Assembly: GCA_030601605.1 (NCBI GenBank)
Contig: JAUVTI010000094.1
Span: 1-7,510 of the forward strand
Direction of reading: 5' to 3'
Origin: Gemmatimonadales bacterium
GTDB lineage: Bacteria; Gemmatimonadota; Gemmatimonadetes; Gemmatimonadales; GWC2-71-9
DNA length: 7,510 bases
Positions 1 through 6,453 of this stretch are shown here, one piece after another. The position numbers and the translations under genes were made by a program. Position 1 is the stretch's first letter. Every line of letters starts with the position of its first letter. Under the pieces are notes generated by a model. That model ran no database searches and had not been told where the DNA came from. It saw only the letters and a program-made list of their open reading frames with translations.

Positions 1-1240
1 GGTAGGGCGACTCCGGGTACTCGCGCTCCAGCACGCCGAAAGCGGAATCCGCGGCCGCCGGATCGTGCGCCGGCACGGAGAGGAGCGCCTTGGGCGCCAC
101 GAAAGACTCGGGATGGTCGCGCTGCAGACGACAGAGCAGCGCCACCGACAGGCGCTCGGGGCCGAGGGAATCCCGCGGGAACTCGGTGGTCCCGAAGGTG
201 ACGGCGCCGGTTGGGTCGATTCCGGGATCCCGCACCGCGACCGCGCCGGTTTGCAGAGCCTGCAGGTATGGGACCGCGGCCCGGGTGGCCATTCCGCCCC
301 GTCTGCGCTCCGTCTGAATCACCTCGACCAGCTCGAGAAACCGGTCGAGGTCGCCGGTCTCGCGCAGCTCGGCGAGCGCCAGCTCCACCCGCGCCGCGGC
401 GCTCTCTTCGGAGTCAGGCGCGGCCGACTGCGCCAGCGCGTACCGCTCCGACGCGCGACCCGGCTCGCCGAGCGCAGCCCAGCGAGCGCCGTCGGCCAAC
501 AGGAATCGCGCCCGCTCCCCGGCCGTGAGCTCCCCGCGGGTTATCAGGCGATCGACGACGCGCGACGCCGACGGCTGGCTCGCGCCGCCCAGTACGTCGA
601 GAGCATCGTGCCACAGCTGCTCGTCGAACGGACCCGGGACCCGGGCGTCGAGCACGCGTTCGGCGTCATCCGCCCGGCCCAGCGCCACGTACGCCTCCGC
701 CAGGTCGAAGGCCGCGGAGTCCGGATCGGCCTGCTCCAGATCCGCGGCGGCCGCGTCGAACCTGCCCCGCCCGATCTCGGCTCTGCCGCGCAGCAGATGC
801 CCGCGCGCCACCAGGGCCTCGTCGTCCTGTGCGGTGACCGCGGTCAGAACGGTGATCGCGGAGTCGTACCGGCGCCCCTGGATCAGGCACTCCCCGAGGA
901 TCAGCCGGGCGCTGTTGCGCAGCTTGGAATCGGGACTCGAGTCCACGGCGAGGGTCAGGGGATTCTCAGCGAGACGGCACTCCCCCGCCTCCTTGAGCCC
1001 CTGCCCCCAGAGGTAGAGCGCATCGTCCCGCCACTTGCTCGTGGGATACCGGGTGGCGACAGACTCGGCCTTGACGGCGGCCTGGCTCCACAGCGAGCGC
1101 GCCTCGCCCGAGCGGCCCTCCCGCTGCGCCTTCTCGGCCTCTCCCACCAGCCGGTTGGCGTTGTACAAACCGTTGTAGTAGGCGCACGCGAACGCACCCA
1201 CCAGCAGCAGCCCGGGAGCGCGCTTGAGCCATCGCCTCAT
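1..1240 (-). CDS. TPR-type outer-membrane-style lipoprotein (3' end beyond left edge)
   Basis: The frame is open from ATG at 1240 to the left edge (413 codons), so the stop and C-terminus are missing. The N-terminus (MRRWLKR, then a hydrophobic run, then AFAC) looks like a lipoprotein signal with Cys19 as the lipidated residue; the lipobox AFAC has Ala rather than Leu at -3, so it is weaker than consensus. The mature protein begins AYYNGLYNANRL, a motif I associate with TPR lipoproteins of envelope assembly. Helical repeats follow, for example around residues 60-85 (ATRYPTSKWRDDALY, resembling BamD/YbgF TPR segments) and several Ala/Leu/Arg-rich helix pairs to about residue 330. I infer a periplasmic scaffold anchored in the outer membrane; the partner is unknown. 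The ATG overlaps the TGA of the amidase gene by 4 nt (ATGA), so translation is probably coupled. A BamD orthologue is possible but not shown. Confidence 0.8.
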   Translation of the reverse strand, partial: MRRWLKRAPGLLLVGAFACAYYNGLYNANRLVGEAEKAQREGRSGEARSLWSQAAVKAESVATRYPTSKWRDDALYLWGQGLKEAGECRLAENPLTLAVDSSPDSKLRNSARLILGECLIQGRRYDSAITVLTAVTAQDDEALVARGHLLRGRAEIGRGRFDAAAADLEQADPDSAAFDLAEAYVALGRADDAERVLDARVPGPFDEQLWHDALDVLGGASQPSASRVVDRLITRGELTAGERARFLLADGARWAALGEPGRASERYALAQSAAPDSEESAAARVELALAELRETGDLDRFLELVEVIQTERRRGGMATRAAVPYLQALQTGAVAVRDPGIDPTGAVTFGTTEFPRDSLGPERLSVALLCRLQRDHPESFVAPKALLSVPAHDPAAADSAFGVLEREYPESPY

Positions 1241-2442
1241 CGTTCGGTTCCTACCAGCACCTTGCTCTCGTACTGCCTGAGGTACTCCACGATGCCCGCG
1301 GCTGCCGCCTTCGCCAGCTCCCGCTGCCCCTCGGTGGACGCGAGATACGCTCCGTCGCGCCGGTTGGTCGCGAAGCCCGTCTCCAGCAGTATGGCTGGCC
1401 GGGTGGCCGTTGCCAGCACCACGAACCGGTTCTGCGACACACCGCGGTCCTCGCCCGGGTGCACCCCGGCCGCCTGCGACTGCACCAGGTCGGCCAGCAG
1501 CGCCGACTCGCGCAAGAATTCGTTGGTGTGCAGGTCCTTGAAGATGAACGCCAGGTCCGCGTCCATCTCCGCCGCGGCCCCCGTCTCATAGCGCAGCGCC
1601 TCGTTCTCCATCTCGGCCACACGGCGGGCCTCTTCGGTGAGCGCATCACCCAGGAAGTAGGTCTCCACTCCGTTGATCCGTTCGTAGCCCCTGCGTCGCG
1701 GCATGCTGTTCACGTGGATGCTGACGAACAGGTCGCACTCGTTCCGGCACATGGGCGCGCGCTGCCTGAGGTCGATGAGCGTGTCGGTGCTGCGGGTCAT
1801 CAAGACGTCGATGCCGTGGGCCTCGAGCTCGGTGCGGAGCAGCTTCGCTATCGCGAGGTTGACGTGCTTCTCCTGCACGCCGCGCGGCAGATACCGGCCC
1901 GGATTGCCGTTGTCCACGCCGCCGTGCCCGGCGTCGAGCACTACGAGGTGTGCCATGCGGAATCCGCTGCGGCGCCCCAGCTCCGAAGCCGCCTCGTAGC
2001 TGGCCGTGACGACCGACCCCAGGCGCACCTCCTCGAACCGGGCGGCGCGCGGATCGTAGCGGTATCCCTCCGCGAACATCGCCGGGATGTACTCGGTGAG
2101 CCACTGGAGCGGCACGAACAGCGTGTCGCGCGCCACGTACGCGCCCCCGACCAGCGGAAGCAGACGGCCCGCGTACAGCAGGACCGGAGCGCCAAGCAGG
2201 AACTGGAACGGTTGGTCGGCGAAGTCGACGAAGGCCCACCCGTCCAGCCGGCGCTCGGCCACCGGAAGCAGGCGCTGGAGGAGCGGCGCCGGGAGCGCCG
2301 GATGTCCGCGCTCCATCGCCACGGGCACCGCCATCGAGCCGCGGGCCGTCGCCACGGTGATCGTGGTGGGTGCGGGTGGCGCCGGGGGCTCGGCTCCGGA
2401 GGTGAGCGCGCCCAAGAGCAGCGCCAGGAGTGCAGCTCTCAT
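1237..2442 (-). CDS. Secreted N-acetylmuramoyl-L-alanine amidase (amidase_3)
   Basis: A 401-residue zinc amidase that would cleave the bond between N-acetylmuramic acid and L-Ala in peptidoglycan. Residues 1-17 form a signal peptide (MRAALLALLLGALTSGA) followed by a Pro-rich linker. Residues about 27-140 form an N-terminal domain with FVPLQWLTEYIP near 109-120, reminiscent of copper-amine-oxidase-like or AMIN-type wall-binding domains; its fold is inferred only. The catalytic domain spans about 164-392: VVLDAGHGG gives zinc ligand His173, EKHVNL gives Glu191, SIHVN gives His243, and ILLETGF gives catalytic Glu354, so the active site is complete. The region about 268-315 (EEARRVAEMENEALRYE onward) resembles the extra helical segment of AmiC-type amidases. 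Start ATG overlaps the smpB TGA by 4 nt, and its own TGA overlaps the lipoprotein ATG by 4 nt. Family assignment is firm; a role in daughter-cell separation is inference. Confidence 0.93.
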   Translation of the reverse strand: MRAALLALLLGALTSGAEPPAPPAPTTITVATARGSMAVPVAMERGHPALPAPLLQRLLPVAERRLDGWAFVDFADQPFQFLLGAPVLLYAGRLLPLVGGAYVARDTLFVPLQWLTEYIPAMFAEGYRYDPRAARFEEVRLGSVVTASYEAASELGRRSGFRMAHLVVLDAGHGGVDNGNPGRYLPRGVQEKHVNLAIAKLLRTELEAHGIDVLMTRSTDTLIDLRQRAPMCRNECDLFVSIHVNSMPRRRGYERINGVETYFLGDALTEEARRVAEMENEALRYETGAAAEMDADLAFIFKDLHTNEFLRESALLADLVQSQAAGVHPGEDRGVSQNRFVVLATATRPAILLETGFATNRRDGAYLASTEGQRELAKAAAAGIVEYLRQYESKVLVGTER

Positions 2443-2918
2443 CGGTGACGCCCCATGGCCCTGGCCGCCTCGCGCTCCGCGTCGCGGCGCTTCAGGTCCT
2501 CGCGCTTGTCGTACGCTTTCTTGCCGCGTCCGAGCGCGATGGTCACCTTGGCCCAGCCCTTCGACAGGTGGAGGTCGAGCGGAATCAAGGTGAGGCCTTT
2601 GCGTTCAGTGGCGCCGACGAGGTGCCTGAGCTCCCTCCGGTGCACCAGAAGCTTGCGCGGACGCATCGGGTCATGGTTCGTGTATCCCCCGGATTCGTAC
2701 AGGGAGATGTTCATGCCCTCGAGCCAGATCTCACCCCGGCGCACAACCCCGAAGGCACCCTTGAGGCTCACCTTGCCGGCGCGGACCGACTTGATCTCAC
2801 TCCCAGTCAGAACGAGACCCGCCTCCCACGTCTCTAGAATGTGGTAGTCGTGACGGGCCTTGGGGTTCCGAGCTACGGCCCCGGCCTTCTTGCCGTCTGA
2901 CTGTTTCTTGGCTGACAC
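2439..2918 (-). CDS. smpB: SsrA-binding protein SmpB
   Basis: A 159-residue protein with normal SmpB length and architecture. SmpB binds tmRNA and accompanies it to stalled ribosomes for trans-translation. Recognisable segments are NPKARHDYHILETWEAGLVL (17-36), TGSEIKSVRAGKVSLKGAF (38-56), the YTNHDPMRPRKLL segment (79-91) and a C-terminal basic tail (KKAYDKREDLKRRDAERE, about 133-150) that would enter the decoding centre. The start is GTG at 2918; an in-frame TAG lies two codons upstream, so no longer start exists, and there is no clear Shine-Dalgarno sequence. A sigma70-like promoter lies so close that the leader would be only a few nucleotides. The stop overlaps the downstream amidase ATG (ATGA). 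No tmRNA gene is visible in the window. Confidence 0.97.
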   Translation of the reverse strand: MSAKKQSDGKKAGAVARNPKARHDYHILETWEAGLVLTGSEIKSVRAGKVSLKGAFGVVRRGEIWLEGMNISLYESGGYTNHDPMRPRKLLVHRRELRHLVGATERKGLTLIPLDLHLSKGWAKVTIALGRGKKAYDKREDLKRRDAEREAARAMGRHR

Positions 2919-2929
2919 GAGCTAAGTGC

Positions 2930-2957
2930 AAGATAGAAAACGAGTTCCGAAAAGCAA
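2930..2957 (-). promoter_or_regulatory. Candidate sigma70-like promoter of smpB
   Basis: On the minus strand TTGCTT (2957-2952) and TATCTT (2935-2930) are separated by 16 nt. The -10 element ends only 11 nt before the smpB GTG, so transcription would begin about 4-6 nt before the start codon. This would explain the missing Shine-Dalgarno sequence through a leaderless-like mRNA. The match is moderate and unsupported by expression data. Confidence 0.35.
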
Positions 2958-2987
2958 GAAGGCGGGGCGGGCGGGGGGTGTTCTCAG

Positions 2988-3071
2988 TGCCGAAGGCGGG
3001 ATTCGAACCCGCACGGGCTTGCGCCCACTGCGCCCTGAACGCAGCGCGTCTACCAGTTCCACCACTTCGGC
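2988..3071 (-). tRNA. tRNA-Leu (anticodon CAG)
   Basis: An 84-nt class II tRNA. The acceptor stem GCCGAAG pairs perfectly with CTTCGGC, with discriminator base A at 2988. The D-arm region carries GTGGAACTGGTAGA, and the anticodon stem CTGCG/CGCAG encloses loop TTCAGGG, giving anticodon CAG (3037-3035) for CUG codons. A 15-nt variable region forms the long arm expected of Leu tRNA. The T stem GCGGG/CCCGC encloses TTCGAAT. CCA is not encoded (CTG follows the discriminator), so it must be added by nucleotidyltransferase. The gene lies between the MoeB-rhodanese gene and smpB and has its own promoter upstream. CUG appears to be a frequent Leu codon in this window, so this is a major isoacceptor. 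Confidence 0.96.
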
Positions 3072-3111
3072 GGGTGCGGCGCGGAGCCTCACCGGCTCGC
3101 GTCGGACATCA

Positions 3112-3140
3112 ATTCTAATCGGAAGCTTCGGCCGAGCCAA
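3112..3140 (-). promoter_or_regulatory. Candidate promoter of tRNA-Leu
   Basis: On the minus strand, TTGGCT (3140-3135) and TAGAAT (3117-3112) are separated by 17 nt, a good sigma70 match. Transcription would begin near 3105, giving a 5' leader of about 34 nt for RNase P to remove. The -35 element lies 15 nt past the stop codon of the MoeB-like gene. Confidence 0.5.
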
Positions 3141-3155
3141 GCGGCCCGTGGTGCC

Positions 3156-4361
3156 TCAGTAGTGCGGCATCGAAACGTCGACTTCCTCCGCCCAGGAGTG
3201 CACCCCGCCCCTCATGCTGCGCACGCGAGAGAAGCCCGCAGCGCGAAGAGCCCTGACTGCCCGCACGGAGCGAACTCCGGTGTGGCATATCGTGACGAGT
3301 TCCTTCTCCCGATCCAGCTCGCCTGCTCTCTCGGTGAGCTCGTCGAGCGGGATGAGCACCGATCCCTCGACGTGGCAGATGTCCCACTCGACCTGACGTC
3401 GCACGTCCACGAGCACCAGGTCTGGATTCCCGCCCAGCCCCCGCGCCACCTCCTGCACGGAGATCTCCTCCCCCTCCACGGGAGGCGGCTCGGCCTGGAT
3501 GCCGCAGAACACCTCGTAGTCGATGAGCTCTCGGATGGTCGGCTGCTCGCCACACGCAGGGCACGTCGGATCCCGCTTGAGGGCCAGCTCGCGGAACTCG
3601 AGCTTCAGCGCATCGAACAGCAGCAGCCGCCCGGCCAGGCTCCTGCCCAGTCCGGTGACCAGCTTGATGGCATCCAGGGCCTGGAGGCTTCCGATCACTC
3701 CCGGCAGCACGCCGAGCACGCCCGCCTCGCCACACGAGGGGATGAGCCCCGGCCGCGGCGGTTCGCGGAACAGGCAGCGATAGCACGGCCCACCCTCCGC
3801 CGCGAACAGCGACACCTGCCCCGAGAAGCGGAAGATGGCGCCGTACGCGAGCGGGATTCCCAACAGCACACAGGCATCGTTCACGAGGTAGCGCGTCGGA
3901 AAGTTGTCGCTGCCGTCCACCACGACGTCGAAGCCGCGCAGCACGTCCAGCGCGTTCTCCGACGTGAGTCGGGCGTCGAACAACTCGAGCGCCACGTGGG
4001 GGTTGAGGTCCTCTATCCGGGAGGCCGCCGACTCGAGCTTCGGCTTCCCTACCCAGCCGGAGCCGTGGATGATCTGGCGCTGGAGGTTGGTCTCCTCCAC
4101 CAGATCGAAATCAACCAGCCCGAGCGTCCCGACGCCGGCGGCGGCCAGGTACAGCGCGGCCGGCGAGCCGAGCCCGCCCGCCCCCACCACGAGCACCCGG
4201 GCGCCCTTGAGCCTCCGCTGCCCCTCCATCCCCACTTCCGGCAGGATGAGGTGCCGCGAATACCTCAGGATCTCCTCGTTCGAGAGCTGCGTGGGACCCC
4301 CCTGCTGAGAAACGGTGCCGTATCTGGTTCGGGAGGAACTTGGCCGGTCCCCCGACCACAC
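3156..4361 (-). CDS. MoeB/ThiF-type adenylyltransferase fused to rhodanese domain
   Basis: E1-like enzyme that adenylates the C-terminal Gly of a ubiquitin-fold sulfur carrier (MoaD, ThiS or CysO type) and passes sulfur on through its rhodanese domain. Numbered from GTG at 4361 (401 residues): LSNEEILRYSRHL begins near residue 26; the nucleotide loop VGAGGLGSP is at 59-67; DFD and NLQRQ (84-96) follow; zinc cysteines are C193/C196 (CYRC) and C267/C270 (CPAC); SCGEAGVLG carries candidate catalytic Cys210. The rhodanese domain covers about 300-401 with active-site loop CHTGVRS (Cys359). This is the architecture of MoeZ/MOCS3-type proteins. The frame stays open to a GTG at 4421, but that stretch contains the regulator's terminator, so I prefer 4361, the only GTG/ATG/TTG after the terminator and before the conserved core. 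It has no clear Shine-Dalgarno. Whether it serves molybdopterin, thiamine or cysteine synthesis is not shown here. Confidence 0.9.
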   Translation of the reverse strand: MWSGDRPSSSRTRYGTVSQQGGPTQLSNEEILRYSRHLILPEVGMEGQRRLKGARVLVVGAGGLGSPAALYLAAAGVGTLGLVDFDLVEETNLQRQIIHGSGWVGKPKLESAASRIEDLNPHVALELFDARLTSENALDVLRGFDVVVDGSDNFPTRYLVNDACVLLGIPLAYGAIFRFSGQVSLFAAEGGPCYRCLFREPPRPGLIPSCGEAGVLGVLPGVIGSLQALDAIKLVTGLGRSLAGRLLLFDALKLEFRELALKRDPTCPACGEQPTIRELIDYEVFCGIQAEPPPVEGEEISVQEVARGLGGNPDLVLVDVRRQVEWDICHVEGSVLIPLDELTERAGELDREKELVTICHTGVRSVRAVRALRAAGFSRVRSMRGGVHSWAEEVDVSMPHY

Positions 4362-4375
4362 GGAAGGAATGGGCA

Positions 4376-4407
4376 AAAACAGAGGGGGGCGCACGTCGAC
4401 GCCCCCC
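4376..4407 (-). terminator. Rho-independent terminator after the Rrf2-family gene
   Basis: On the minus strand an 8-bp all-GC stem (GGGGGGCG, 4407-4400, with CGCCCCCC, 4391-4384) encloses the 8-nt loop TCGACGTG and is followed by TCTG and five T residues. It starts 38 nt after the TAG of the Rrf2-family gene. It separates that gene from the MoeB-rhodanese gene. Confidence 0.8.
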
Positions 4408-4445
4408 AACCGGGTATCCACTTTCCCGCTGTGCCGTCTGCGGCG

Positions 4446-4886
4446 CTAGACCGCGATCAGCTCCTGGACCTCGGCCTCTTCGAGCATCAGGTCGCCGAGA
4501 CTGATCGACGCCAGCGTGTCATCGACCCTCCGCTGCAGTTCCCGCCACACGGGGCGTATGCTGCAGGGGTTGCCGTCGTGGCACCGCACCGCACTCACCT
4601 TGTGAACGTCGCAGTTCACTTCGAAGGTGCGGTTCTCGGCGGCCTCGATGACGTCCTTCACCGAGATCGTTTCCGGCTCGCGCGCAAGGTAGTAACCGCC
4701 CTTCGCGCCCCGGACGCTCGAAACGAGCCCCGCCCGCCTCAGCTTCAGAAGGATCTGCTCGACGTAGTCGGCAGGCAGGCCTTCCTTCTTGGCCATATCC
4801 CGCGCCGGAGTCGGCGCTTCCCTTCCCTGCTTCGCCAGGTGGAGCGAGACAATCAAGCCGTATTCGGCCCAAGTCGTAACTCGCAT
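4446..4886 (-). CDS. Rrf2-family transcription regulator with Fe-S-type cysteines
   Basis: A 146-residue Rrf2/IscR-like regulator, the usual length for the family. The N-terminus (MRVTTWAEYGL) and winged helix-turn-helix (about 22-70) include the typical wing VSSVRGAKGGYYLAR (55-69). A long helix (VKDVIEAAENRTF) leads to a cysteine cluster: Cys92, Cys102 and Cys108, spacing C-x9-C-x5-C. IscR, NsrR and RirA hold their cluster with three cysteines in this same loop; the last interval (x5) matches IscR while the first is longer. It therefore probably senses Fe-S supply, iron, oxygen or NO, but which one cannot be read from sequence. A strong Shine-Dalgarno (GGGAGGT, 4 nt before ATG) fixes the start. 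The stop is TAG, followed by a terminator. It sits downstream of aspA, not visibly beside isc or suf genes. Confidence 0.92.
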   Translation of the reverse strand: MRVTTWAEYGLIVSLHLAKQGREAPTPARDMAKKEGLPADYVEQILLKLRRAGLVSSVRGAKGGYYLAREPETISVKDVIEAAENRTFEVNCDVHKVSAVRCHDGNPCSIRPVWRELQRRVDDTLASISLGDLMLEEAEVQELIAV

Positions 4887-4900
4887 GGCTACCTCCCGGC

Positions 4901-4936
4901 ATAAATATCCGATACTGATGGTCGGAAAGCAACCAG
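4901..4936 (-). promoter_or_regulatory. Promoter region of the Rrf2-family gene with candidate Rrf2/IscR-type operator
   Basis: On the minus strand TTGCTT (about 4933-4928) and an AT-rich GATATTTAT stretch (about 4911-4903) could be -35 and -10 elements (spacing 17-19 depending on register). Between and overlapping them lies a dyad, CCGAC at one end and TCGG at the other over 17 nt (4925-4909), with TCCGA/TCGGA arms if one base is added on each side. From memory, the IscR type 1 site has YYGACT and AGTCRR halves over the same 17 nt; both outer ends agree here and the centre is degenerate. Position and form suggest negative autoregulation, which is common in this family. Confidence 0.4.
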
Positions 4937-4943
4937 TACGACC

Positions 4944-4962
4944 GTACCGACGGGGTCGGTAC
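4944..4962. repeat. Perfect 19-bp inverted repeat between aspA and rrf2-type gene
   Basis: GTACCGAC and GTCGGTAC form a perfect 8-bp dyad around a GGG spacer (CCC on the minus strand), 8 nt after the aspA-like stop. In RNA it would make a stable hairpin, but the following minus-strand bases (GGTCGTACTGG) contain no T-run, so it is not a standard terminator. It could be an operator, a 3'-end stabilising hairpin of the aspA message, or a weak terminator. Confidence 0.6.
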
Positions 4963-4970
4963 CACCGGAC

Positions 4971-6428
4971 CTACCGTTCCCCGGGCACTCCGGGGTCGGT
5001 CATGGCCCGCAAATCCAGCATGGATGCCAGTTCCTCGGCGGAGAGGATGCCCTTGGCACGCACCAGCTCGCGCACGGTGACGTTCTGCTCCACCGCCTCC
5101 TTGGCGAGTTTCGCGGCCTCCGCGTAGCCGATCCGCGGCGCCAGGGCGGTCACGATCGCCGGGCTGCGCTCCAGCCAGTACGCCAACTGGGCCTCGTCCG
5201 CCTCGATCCCCGCAACGCACCGGTCGCCGAACACGCGGCTCGCGCTGGTGAGGATCTCCATGGCGAAGAACAGGTTGTGCGCGATCACCGGCATCATGAC
5301 GTTGAGCTCGAGCTGGCCCGCCCCCGACGCCGCGGCGACCGTGGCGTCGTTTCCGATCACCTGGTAGCAGACCATGTTCACCATCTCGGCGACTACGGGG
5401 TTCACTTTCCCGGGCATGATGCTCGAGCCGGGCTGCACCGCCGGAAGCCTGATCTCGGCCAGACCCGTGCGGGGACCCGAGGAGAGCAGCCGCAGGTCGT
5501 TCGCGATCTTGCCGAGGTCGAGGGCGTAGCTGCGCAGGACGCCGCTGAAGGCGGCTGCGTCACCCATGGACTGCATGAGTTGCACGAGGTCGCTTCCCTC
5601 GCGCACTTCGATTCCCGTGAGCTCGGTCAGTTGCGCGACCATCAAGGCCGGGTACTCGGGCTCGACGTTCAGCCCCGTTCCCACCGCCGAACCGCCGATG
5701 CCGAGCTCGCGCAGCGGCTCCGCGGCCGCCAACACCCGGACCCGGCTGCGCTCCACCGTGCGCCCGTATGCCGTGAACTCCTGCCCCAGCCTGATTGGGG
5801 TCGCGTCCTGCAAGTGCGTGCGGCCCACCTTGACGAGCCCGTCGAACGCGCGGCCGCGCTCGAGCAGCGCCTGCGCCAGGCGGTCCATGGCATCGAGCAG
5901 CGGGGGGAGCAACGACAGAGCTCCCAGCCTTATCGCGGTGGGGATCGTGTCGTTGGTGCTCTGCGCCATGTTCACGTGATCGTTGGGATGCACCGGCGCG
6001 TACTCACCGCGCTTTCCGCCCAGGATCTCGTTGGCACGGTTCGCGAGCACCTCGTTCACGTTCATGTTGTGGCTGGTTCCGGCGCCCGCCTGGTACGGAT
6101 CCACCACGAACTGGTCGCGGTGCTGTCCGGCCAGAACCTCGTCGGCGGCCGCCACGATGGCGTCGGCCAGCTCCGGCTCGAGTCGCCCGGTCTCCCGATG
6201 GGTGAGCGCTGCGCTGCGCTTGATCCACACCATGGCGTCCACGAAGGCCGCCAGCGGCTTGAGCCCGGAGATCGGGAAGTTGTGGCGGGCGCGCTCGGTC
6301 TGGATTCCCCAGAGCGCCCATGCGGGGACCGGCAGCTCGCCGAGCGGATCCCGTTCCAGTCTGGTCTCGCTCACGTGGTCATCCCCCTCGATCATGTTTG
6401 TGTCGGTCTGGAGCCAGGAGTCGGTCAC
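4971..6428 (-). CDS. aspA: Aspartate ammonia-lyase (class II fumarase/aspartase family)
   Basis: A 485-residue member of the aspartase/fumarase superfamily, probably interconverting L-aspartate with fumarate and ammonia. Key segments: GAGTSHNMN (115-123), HVNMAQSTND (151-160), GRTHLQD (202-208), GTGLNVEPEY (250-259), NDLRLLSSGPR (310-320) and signature GSSIMPGKVNPV (334-345) with catalytic Ser335, Lys341 and Asn343. The GTGLNxxxEY, SSGPRxGLxEI and KVNPVVAE stretches look more like aspartase than fumarase C, though fumarase is not excluded. Thr118, Ser157, Thr204, His205, Ser335, Lys341 and Asn343 all sit 17 positions beyond the residue numbers I recall for Bacillus aspartase. So either the GTG at 6428, which has a strong Shine-Dalgarno (GGGAGGT, 5-nt gap), gives an N-terminal extension, or the start is the GTG at 6374 (residue 19, preceded by a G-rich stretch). 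It follows the AhpD-like gene by 25 nt. Confidence 0.88.
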   Translation of the reverse strand: MTDSWLQTDTNMIEGDDHVSETRLERDPLGELPVPAWALWGIQTERARHNFPISGLKPLAAFVDAMVWIKRSAALTHRETGRLEPELADAIVAAADEVLAGQHRDQFVVDPYQAGAGTSHNMNVNEVLANRANEILGGKRGEYAPVHPNDHVNMAQSTNDTIPTAIRLGALSLLPPLLDAMDRLAQALLERGRAFDGLVKVGRTHLQDATPIRLGQEFTAYGRTVERSRVRVLAAAEPLRELGIGGSAVGTGLNVEPEYPALMVAQLTELTGIEVREGSDLVQLMQSMGDAAAFSGVLRSYALDLGKIANDLRLLSSGPRTGLAEIRLPAVQPGSSIMPGKVNPVVAEMVNMVCYQVIGNDATVAAASGAGQLELNVMMPVIAHNLFFAMEILTSASRVFGDRCVAGIEADEAQLAYWLERSPAIVTALAPRIGYAEAAKLAKEAVEQNVTVRELVRAKGILSAEELASMLDLRAMTDPGVPGER

Positions 6429-6453
6429 ACGGCACCTCCCGGAACCTGGGCCG

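Noticed and set aside
65..1591. Long open frame on the plus strand (508 codons)
   Set aside because: It lies antisense to the lipoprotein and amidase genes, crosses their junction, is Arg/Pro/Gly-rich and shows no domain. It is a high-GC shadow.
2926..3162. Plus-strand small protein reading GGIRTRTGLRPLRPERSA in its middle
   Set aside because: This is the translated antisense of the tRNA-Leu gene, a familiar annotation artefact. The minus-strand 72-codon frame over the same place is equally spurious.
3162..4904. Long open frame on the plus strand (580 codons)
   Set aside because: It is antisense to the MoeB-rhodanese gene, the terminator and the Rrf2-family gene, with His/Arg/Glu-rich low-information protein. 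The minus-strand genes carry complete motifs, so this is a shadow.
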